From positions 25,141 to 89,140 of IMG/VR virus record IMGVR_UViG_3300029999_000002: DNA of 64,000 bases. One strand, given 5' to 3'. The notes under the pieces are model-generated. The model did not search any database and was not told the origin of the DNA. It saw only the letters and a list, made by a program, of their open reading frames with translations. This DNA is from a virus. Both the position numbers and the translations under genes were made by a program. Of this stretch, positions 58,470 through 64,000 are shown piece after piece; positions within the stretch are counted from its first letter, which is position 1, and every line of letters starts with the position of its first letter.

Positions 58470-58506
58470 GGTGGCAGCCGCTCTGCATGACTCGGCAGCT
58501 GCCACC
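58470..58506 (-). other. Long stem-loop before the protease-like gene
   Basis: A perfect 9-bp inverted repeat (GGTGGCAGC at 58470-58478, GCTGCCACC at 58498-58506) with a 19-nt loop lies in the 176-base gap, about 25 bases before the ATG. No T-tract follows, so it is more likely a processing or translational control structure. The rest of the gap (58507-58621) shows nothing I can name. Confidence 0.4.
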
Positions 58507-58621
58507 TACAGCGGTTTAGTTATCCCGCTCCGGAGCCAACTTCATAACTCGGCATTGCCCAACTACCTTGGCAGTTGTGCTCGTCTAGGGAACAGGCTGA
58601 GCCGGATGGACGGATGGTTGA

Positions 58622-59446
58622 CTAGACCTCAGTGACCTCAGCGTCGATCACTTCGCCGGCATCCTCTTCCGAGACATAGGTTTCCTGTGGCTGCTCTTCC
58701 TCAACTGCGTCGGACGAAGGACGGTTTGCATAGTCGGTCACAAACTGTTTGTAGTAGGGACCAAACTTGGCGGCATCCTCAGGAGTTAGCTGGCGAATCG
58801 CAGTGAACTTGACACGATAAGCCTTCTTTGCCTTCTCGCTACTCATGGTGAGAACGTAGTCAAAAGTTGATGGCATCCTACCTGTTTTCGCCTTGACCAA
58901 TTTCGCGCGCTCACGTACCAGGTTGTAGACAACCTCGGAAGGATCTACACCCTGACCTGAAGCATCATAGATATAGGGCAGGTTCGTCTCCTGATCCAGG
59001 AACAGGAACGTGAAGCCACGGTCGCATACGGGTTTGGGTCCGGTGTTGGTCTTCTTGTCGTAGCCCTTCCAGGAAGCCTTAGGGCAGCTGGCACAATCCT
59101 TAGCCTGTGGCTCCAAGCGGTCATCGTTGGTAACAGGAGTCTTGCCATTGCGAGACCGACAAAGAACAGCCTCATTCTTCATCTTCGTGAAGTCCGGAGA
59201 GCTCGGCTTCCACTGGCGCGTCTTGCTCATGTGCAGGACGACCATGTTGATTTCTTTCCACGTCTGCCCCGATGCACGATGGAAAAACGTCCCGTTAGGA
59301 ACGTCATCCATACCTTCAGTAAGTTCCTGCTTCAACTGAATGTACTGAGGGCGAACTTCATCATCACCCCAGTTGCCATTGTCCTCAACCTCAGCGATCT
59401 GAGTGTTGTTATTCAAAACTGTGAGTCCTGTTTCCTCTGCTGCCAT
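58622..59446 (-). CDS. Cys-rich phage protein, possible ssDNA-binding/recombination
   Basis: 274 aa. Cys cluster (VLCRSRNG, CASCPKASW, KPVCDRG, about 95-145) suits a zinc site found in a phage family often encoded with RecB-like nucleases. The acidic C-terminus (VSEEDAGEVIDAEVTEV) resembles SSB tails. It lies downstream of the PD-(D/E)xK nuclease gene, so a recombination-partner role is plausible but unproven. Confidence 0.6.
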   Translation of the reverse strand: MAAEETGLTVLNNNTQIAEVEDNGNWGDDEVRPQYIQLKQELTEGMDDVPNGTFFHRASGQTWKEINMVVLHMSKTRQWKPSSPDFTKMKNEAVLCRSRNGKTPVTNDDRLEPQAKDCASCPKASWKGYDKKTNTGPKPVCDRGFTFLFLDQETNLPYIYDASGQGVDPSEVVYNLVRERAKLVKAKTGRMPSTFDYVLTMSSEKAKKAYRVKFTAIRQLTPEDAAKFGPYYKQFVTDYANRPSSDAVEEEQPQETYVSEEDAGEVIDAEVTEV

Positions 59447-59491
59447 AAATGGTGATGCCTTTCAGTGATTGTTTTGTGCCCTGTATAGCTC

Positions 59492-59668
59492 TTAGGAGGC
59501 AGAGTTGGGTGCGAGACGGATGATCTGTGTATACGATCCGGAAGTGAAGATTGCGGCCGTGTTCCCTGTTGTGTCAGTGAAGACTGCACTGCCTGCATTA
59601 AGGGTTACATTGGTTGCAATGACATCCAGGATGGAGCCGTTTGCAAGGGTGATTTTGAATGTGTTCAT
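59492..59668 (-). CDS. Small beta-rich protein, unknown
   Basis: 58 aa from ATG 59668, with AAAGGA upstream. Thr/Ala/Asn-rich strands (FKITLANGSILDVIATNVTL). Small beta proteins of this type may be capsid decoration proteins, which would fit the capsid-like gene upstream, but this is inference. Confidence 0.5.
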   Translation of the reverse strand: MNTFKITLANGSILDVIATNVTLNAGSAVFTDTTGNTAAIFTSGSYTQIIRLAPNSAS

Positions 59669-59676
59669 GCTGTCCT

Positions 59677-60954
59677 TTAGAGTTTGAGCTCCCATTCCAC
59701 TTGGAAGGGTTCTTCAATTGGTGCTATTGTGGGTTCAGTTGGGGCAGATGCGCGAAGATTGCCCATCATCTCGTCTACAATTTCATCTGCGATCTCGGCA
59801 GCAGTCTTCTCGACCTTTGGATACGCCAGAGCCTTAGCCTCGTCCACAGGCACACCATCTGCTCTCAGTTGCTTATAGTGGGCCTTCTGAGCCTCATTGC
59901 GGGCCTTTGTGGCCAGCTTGGACGCTTCCCTGTTCGCAATGCTGGTTGCTTTGGCTTCAGCCTTGAGAACAGCCTTGGCTTCGTCTCTAATAGCTTTGCC
60001 AATCGCCTTGCGCTTAGCCTTGTCCACTCGGATGGACTCCTCTACATCCTTCATACGTCGGTAGAGGTTGAGGGCAGCCAAGAACGCTTCCAGTTCCATT
60101 TCGAAGGTGTTCGGGGACCGATGGAGAGAGGTTAGTTTGCCCGTCTCCTTGTCCAGCTTAAGCACCCAGGTATCCGTGACTGGCTCACCTGTTTCCTCGA
60201 TGTAACAAAACCTATAGATCGCGGTCTGCAGGATGTACGTGGTTCTCATACTTCGGCTGGTTTTCCAGTCTATGAACGCCAACCTGTCAACATACTCTTC
60301 AGAGCAGCAACTAGGATCATCACAACTTGATACCCATGCGAGTCCGTCGCCAGTTCCGGCCACGTCATACTCTCTTGAGTACACCTTGCGTTCAGTGAAG
60401 ATGAACCGAACCTTGTGCTTCTGTGTCCACTCGAACGCTGCGCCAGTGCTGTTCTTTACTCGCTCATCTGTTGGTGGGAAGTCTAGAGGCTGGAGAACAC
60501 CGTTGTTGTTCTTGATGGCCAGCTTGATCTGCTCTTCTAGAATGCCGTGGACAATGTGTCCTACATCACCAGCCTCTTCCAGTTCCTGACTGTGCTTTGT
60601 TCGCGCGTCATTCAGGAGCCAGTTGAGATCCTCTGTGGACAATTCCTTTCGAGAGCCATCTGCGTTGTGCAGGCCGGCCTGAATCGTCATGATTGCCAGC
60701 TTGACTGCCCACAGCATCAGGGGCTTGCTCTTGTCGATGATCTGAAGAACAGTTGTGACACCAGGAATCTCTACCCTGTTCCCATCTGCATCAAACCTGT
60801 AATAGGCATGGGCAGAGTCATCGTAGTACAGAGTCACTTCGCCTTCAGGAGAGTCTTTGTAAAAGGAGTAGCTTGTTACCTGTGGTGCAACATCTTCCGA
60901 GTCCCAATTATCATCAGTCTCGGGTTTCATCCAATCCGGTAGAGGTGCTACCAT
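59677..60954 (-). CDS. RecB-like PD-(D/E)xK exonuclease
   Basis: 425 aa. VTTVLQIIDKSKPL and GDVGHIVHGILEEQI open the fold; REYDVAGTGDGLAW, then FIDWKTSRS (the D...D-x-K active site) and YILQTAIYRFCY (Q-x-x-x-Y motif) complete a RecB/Cas4-type nuclease. Cys pairs (CDDPSCC) lie between. A long Ala/Lys helix (about 300-380) follows. Works in phage recombination or DNA processing. Confidence 0.85.
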   Translation of the reverse strand: MVAPLPDWMKPETDDNWDSEDVAPQVTSYSFYKDSPEGEVTLYYDDSAHAYYRFDADGNRVEIPGVTTVLQIIDKSKPLMLWAVKLAIMTIQAGLHNADGSRKELSTEDLNWLLNDARTKHSQELEEAGDVGHIVHGILEEQIKLAIKNNNGVLQPLDFPPTDERVKNSTGAAFEWTQKHKVRFIFTERKVYSREYDVAGTGDGLAWVSSCDDPSCCSEEYVDRLAFIDWKTSRSMRTTYILQTAIYRFCYIEETGEPVTDTWVLKLDKETGKLTSLHRSPNTFEMELEAFLAALNLYRRMKDVEESIRVDKAKRKAIGKAIRDEAKAVLKAEAKATSIANREASKLATKARNEAQKAHYKQLRADGVPVDEAKALAYPKVEKTAAEIADEIVDEMMGNLRASAPTEPTIAPIEEPFQVEWELKL

Positions 60955-61335
60955 CTACTGATCTCCATCAAGAAGCTTGAGCAGGCGTGCAGCGAGTTGC
61001 TCATTGGTCTCATCCAGAGGCGCTGTCTCAATTGCAAAGAGCACCTCTGCTACTCTGGGATCAACTGGCTTCGGGATGAGAGCAGCGTTTCGCGCAGTGA
61101 TGAACTCCTTCAGTGCCACTCGTGTGCTCTCTTTGCAGTTACCTGGATCTGCATAATAGGTGAGGTTGAACCGTTCGGTCTCTTCTTCAGTTGGATCAGC
61201 CTGTGGAAGCTGCAGGAAGGGAGCAGCTGCCCTCAGTGCTGCCATCCGCTTGACATCGGTATCACCTGAGTTCGTGGCCCAGAACGTCGTATAGTAGACA
61301 CCGGCTGCCTTCTCCAATTGCTCATCTGTGAACAT
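60955..61335 (-). CDS. Unknown early protein
   Basis: 126 aa, helical, acidic (PTEEETERFNLTYY). It abuts the nuclease gene. No family recognised. Confidence 0.5.
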   Translation of the reverse strand: MFTDEQLEKAAGVYYTTFWATNSGDTDVKRMAALRAAAPFLQLPQADPTEEETERFNLTYYADPGNCKESTRVALKEFITARNAALIPKPVDPRVAEVLFAIETAPLDETNEQLAARLLKLLDGDQ

Positions 61336-61337
61336 AT

Positions 61338-61613
61338 CTATTTGCCAATCACCAAAACATCCGTGACCTTTCTCTCGATTTCAATAATTTCAAAAATGGA
61401 TAACACTGGAACCACACCCAAACCTGAATCCACAAATCTCTCCCTGCTCACAGCCAGGTACTCCCTGACCACAGTGGGCACATATTCCCTAACCTGTTCC
61501 TCATCACGAGCCACCAGGTTTGCAGACAGGATTACGCTCGACTTGGGTCCAGTTTGGGAACCTTTGTCCAGGGTGTAGACAATTTTGAAACTGGCTAGGT
61601 ACAGGTTCCTCAC
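61338..61613 (-). CDS. Small beta/alpha protein after the capsid-like gene
   Basis: 91 aa, GTG start overlapping the capsid-like gene's stop (TAGTG), so probably co-translated. Central Val/Glu-rich strands. No family recognised. Confidence 0.5.
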   Translation of the reverse strand: MRNLYLASFKIVYTLDKGSQTGPKSSVILSANLVARDEEQVREYVPTVVREYLAVSRERFVDSGLGVVPVLSIFEIIEIERKVTDVLVIGK

Positions 61614-62506
61614 TAGCGATCCACCAGAACCTGACAGTGCGCATAGTCTGCATTCTTGACGACAATCGCGCCGAACTTCACAACGGTGTACGAACTGGCT
61701 CCTGCTCCAAATGTTCCAGATTGGAACACGCGAGGATTCGGATCACTTAACCAGTGATACTCAATTAGGTCCTCAGTCACGATGTAGGCAGGCAACACCG
61801 CTGAACCCGAACCTGGAACACCTGTATAGGGCAGTGTCCATTCTGGGATCAGTGGCAGAAACCCTGCTTGTGTGCTGAGCACCTTGACCACAGCACCATT
61901 CTCAATGGTCTTCGTACCCAGAGCCACATTGAAGTCAGACTTGAGTTCGCGGTCGAGCAGATCCAGCAGCACAGGGTTCGCATAGATAGCAGTCGGCCGT
62001 GCGCCAGTGGCTACCATCTTGGCAACAGCGTCCTTCAGCCCATCCACGATGCTGAACCCAGCACCGATATTCATGCTGTTCCCTGCTGCGATCTGGTCTG
62101 CCACACCGAAATACTGGTTGGTAGTCGGTGCGCTCAGGCTGGTATCAGTACCGTTCCAGAGGGCAACATCATGGGTCCGGAGAACGCCATCCACGGTATC
62201 AGTGAGGTCTCTGGCTTGCAGGTATGTGAACTGGGCCTGTTGCTTACCGAGTTCAAGATCGAATAGGTTGTAGTTGATCTCTGCGACCAGAGCCTTCAGA
62301 GGGACAGACTTCTCAACTCGCCCACGGGCAGCCTGTTCAAAGTAGCGACTCGGGTGCCCAGTGGCGGGAACTTGTTTTATTCTCTGCCCAAAGAGTCCAC
62401 GCCGGCGAACCAGGTCGGTGATCTCTGACTGGTAGATGGGAACCTCTATTGCTCCGGGTCCGATGTAATCCGCAGCTTGATGGATGTCTACAAACTTTGC
62501 GTTCAA
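61613..62506 (-). CDS. HK97-fold major capsid-like protein
   Basis: 297 aa, TTG start. The C-terminal half has TAIYANPVLLDLLDRELK, then strand-rich GAVVKVLSTQAGFLPLIPEW and IEYHWL...PNPRVFQSGTFG, ending SYTVVKFGAIVVKNADYAHC, the form of HK97-fold capsid proteins. It is the first gene behind the strong promoter P5, with a ~210-base leader. Its place on the early strand, away from the head-tail genes at the left edge, is unusual. A non-capsid role or a second capsid protein cannot be excluded. Confidence 0.6.
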   Translation of the reverse strand: MNAKFVDIHQAADYIGPGAIEVPIYQSEITDLVRRRGLFGQRIKQVPATGHPSRYFEQAARGRVEKSVPLKALVAEINYNLFDLELGKQQAQFTYLQARDLTDTVDGVLRTHDVALWNGTDTSLSAPTTNQYFGVADQIAAGNSMNIGAGFSIVDGLKDAVAKMVATGARPTAIYANPVLLDLLDRELKSDFNVALGTKTIENGAVVKVLSTQAGFLPLIPEWTLPYTGVPGSGSAVLPAYIVTEDLIEYHWLSDPNPRVFQSGTFGAGASSYTVVKFGAIVVKNADYAHCQVLVDR

Positions 62507-62595
62507 TTGGAAGTCCTTGGGTGTTGCAGGATGAAGTTGTCAGTGTGGGAACAGGAGAGGAACCAAGCTCAACTCATCCTGTTACTAAGAGGTTC

Positions 62596-62630
62596 CCGGC
62601 CACTGCAGTCAGGAGCAGCTTGCTGGCCGG
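62596..62630 (-). other. Structured 5' leader of the capsid-like mRNA
   Basis: Within the leader (62507-62719) CCGGCCA (62596-62602) and TGGCCGG (62624-62630) form a 7-bp stem with an inner CTGC/GCAG pairing. A long structured leader often stabilises abundant mRNA. No riboswitch class recognised. Confidence 0.4.
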
Positions 62631-62725
62631 TATATCACATGCAGTGCTGACTTCCACTGAGACCCATTGGGCCATTTTGTCAGAGCAAGGGAACCTGGAA
62701 GAACCCTTTCCAACTGTCAGACTTT

Positions 62726-62771
62726 AGTTTACTAAACCTGCAGGCCCATGTCAAGGTTTATTTTGCTGTAT
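62726..62771 (-). promoter_or_regulatory. Phage promoter P5
   Basis: Read on the - strand: ATACAG (62771-62766), 11 bases, TTGACA (62754-62749), 17 bases, TAAACT (62731-62726). It lies immediately after the stop of the 62774-63046 gene and shares AGCTATACAG and ACCTTGACA blocks with P4. It drives the long 62506-45964 unit. Confidence 0.85.
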
Positions 62772-62773
62772 AG

Positions 62774-63046
62774 CTAGAATGGGCAGTCATCTGCGTCAAG
62801 ATTAAGCACACGATAAAACTCTTTGGCTGCCTCGATCTCTTCTGTCCTCGTCGGAGCCAGATCAGGAAACTCCAGAAACTCCAGGGACGCATTGAGCCTT
62901 GCCTGTTTCCGGTACTGTTTCTCCTGCTCACATTTGGGGCAGACTTCCTGGGACCTAAAGGGACCATTCTTGATCTTCCTGATCCCATGCTTGGTGCAGA
63001 CACCGTGCGTGTATAGGAACAGCCTTGCGAACAGTCTTGATAACAT
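62774..63046 (-). CDS. Small zinc-finger protein
   Basis: 90 aa from ATG 63046, with AGGAAGG upstream (the longer frame overlaps the beta-helix gene). CTKH and CPKC about 20 residues apart are a likely zinc site, followed by a charged helix. It ends just before promoter P5. Function unknown. Confidence 0.6.
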   Translation of the reverse strand: MLSRLFARLFLYTHGVCTKHGIRKIKNGPFRSQEVCPKCEQEKQYRKQARLNASLEFLEFPDLAPTRTEEIEAAKEFYRVLNLDADDCPF

Positions 63047-63068
63047 CTGAGTTCCCTTCCTGTTTCCG

Positions 63069-64000
63069 TTACTGTCTAGCGCCAATGGATGGCGGTACCG
63101 AGTATAAAGCCCCTGTATAGTCCGTAACCAAGCCTGGGATCGAGATGCCGGCGCCCAGAAGCGGACTGGTTGCAGACGGCGTGAATGAGTTTGGAGTGAT
63201 GAACGGATTGAACCCATCTAAGTCAGCCTCTTCACCGGGCCATGGCTGCACAGGTTCATTCTGCAACAGTGGGTCCTCGCAGAGCATACTGTTGGTAGTC
63301 GATGGGCAGCTTCCACCCTTCATTCCATACTCCAGGTTGTGTGATGCGTTCAGGACGATGCCAGGAGACAGGTAGTAGAGATCAGGTGCGTTACCAGCCC
63401 CATACGGATTGTTTGGATCTGTGTACCCAAGGAACAAGTTGTTGGTTGAGTTCACTGTTGAGGGGCATGTTGCATCTGCCCCGTTGCAGGCGATGTACAG
63501 AGCTATCTGTTGCGCCGATATGAACGTGTTGTTGATCAGGTTCCAGGTTGAGCCAATTGGGATCACACTGGCCATCCCATTGCCACCAGCCCTGCAGAAC
63601 CCCGTCAGGTACTGATTGTAAGTAGCCGGCACACCTGTCATCGGCTGACTCATTCGAGTGCAGTTGAACACTGACAGGTTGTTCTCAAATGTGGTCGTGT
63701 TGACTACAGAGTCGTCACCACCCCACTTCCAGTTTGAGCCCATGTTGCCGATAGCCACCGAGTTGGTGATGATGATGTTCGCCGTTTCCACGTGTGGCCC
63801 GATGAACCCATCCTTGGTGTTGTAGTCGTCCACGCAATAGTTGCAGGTAAACGAGGCGAGTGGGGTGTTCTGGCCGCTCCAGGAGTCACCAAAGCCTGCA
63901 GAGTTAGTGTCATAACAGACTTGCGCGGGATAGATCGCCGTGATGGGATACTGCTCATAGCAACCGTTGAAGATCATCGTGACGTATTGTGCGTTGACAC
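63069..64000 (-). CDS. Beta-helix protein, N-terminus beyond the right edge
   Basis: At least 310 aa visible; the frame is still open at the window end. Asn/Thr-rich repeats with paired hydrophobics (ANIIITNSVAIGNMGSNW, LINNTFISAQQIALYIAC) form a right-handed beta-helix, and the end has SPLLGAGISIPGLVTDYTG followed by IGARQ, the usual cap of secreted beta-helix proteins. Probably another spike, adhesin or polysaccharide lyase. It is on the early strand, unlike the other three. Confidence 0.65.
   Translation of the reverse strand, partial: VNAQYVTMIFNGCYEQYPITAIYPAQVCYDTNSAGFGDSWSGQNTPLASFTCNYCVDDYNTKDGFIGPHVETANIIITNSVAIGNMGSNWKWGGDDSVVNTTTFENNLSVFNCTRMSQPMTGVPATYNQYLTGFCRAGGNGMASVIPIGSTWNLINNTFISAQQIALYIACNGADATCPSTVNSTNNLFLGYTDPNNPYGAGNAPDLYYLSPGIVLNASHNLEYGMKGGSCPSTTNSMLCEDPLLQNEPVQPWPGEEADLDGFNPFITPNSFTPSATSPLLGAGISIPGLVTDYTGALYSVPPSIGARQ

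Noticed and set aside
40925-63120. Repeated CTGTATAG words on the early strand as further regulatory sites
   Set aside because: Most (near 40929, 45297, 52573, 54836, 61822, 63110) lie inside coding sequence with no TTGACA at the right distance, so only the five full promoters and one degenerate copy were kept.
1-64000. CRISPR array
   Set aside because: No set of regularly spaced identical repeats was seen. The Gly-x-y coding repeats at 17455-17610 and 21835-21910 are collagen-like codons, not spacers.
1-64000. DNA polymerase, terminase or portal gene
   Set aside because: No polymerase, terminase or portal motifs were found in any frame. The small 47077-47445 protein has only a partial P-loop and is too short for a terminase.

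Overview
This window is almost wholly the genome of a tailed, probably temperate siphovirus (or an excised or integrated prophage of one). It has no recognisable host housekeeping block. The host is inferred, with moderate confidence, to be an Acidobacteriota-like Gram-negative. The reasons are Sec-targeted, collagen-like and beta-helix surface proteins of a style common in those bacteria, and an integrase with a Cys-rich N-terminus. The terminase, portal and any DNA polymerase are not in the window, so the genome continues past at least one edge.

Layout. (1) 1-16.8 kb, + strand: head-tail connectors, tail completion proteins, tail tube, two-frame tail assembly chaperone, GIY-YIG homing endonuclease, tape measure, a secreted beta-helix cassette, then distal tail, hub, peptidase and J-like tip genes in the order seen in gene transfer agents. 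Next come an HTH-phosphoesterase, a dNMP kinase and small membrane proteins. (2) 16.8-25.9 kb: two more very large signal-peptide proteins separated by a reversed NAD-epimerase, with related stem-loops beside them, followed by a lambda R-like endolysin and a long membrane protein. (3) 25.9-31.2 kb, +: small accessory genes, a lipoprotein, an excisionase-like HTH protein, a tyrosine integrase and tRNA-Arg(TCT). (4) 31.2-64 kb, - strand: tightly overlapping early genes in at least four transcription units. They include class II ribonucleotide reductase, a proteasome-like Ntn hydrolase, a split C5 methyltransferase, RecA, a glycosyltransferase, ATP ligase, MazG, primase-helicase, an SF2 helicase, a RecB-like nuclease, several HNH nucleases, a capsid-like protein and a protease-like protein. 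A beta-helix protein runs off the right edge.

The most useful new observation is regulatory. Five promoters at the heads of the early and accessory units share an exact architecture: ATRCAG, 11 bp, TTGACA, 17 bp, then a -10 resembling TANNNT. One of them predicts a leaderless mRNA and another forces a corrected gene start. The second theme is the set of Sec-exported late-region proteins, at least one with a GH28-like acidic motif pair. The third is a series of frame breaks (methyltransferase, a membrane paralogue, an MmcB-like nuclease), three of which sit at C/G homopolymers. These may be recoding sites or sequence errors and should be resolved before the proteins are interpreted.
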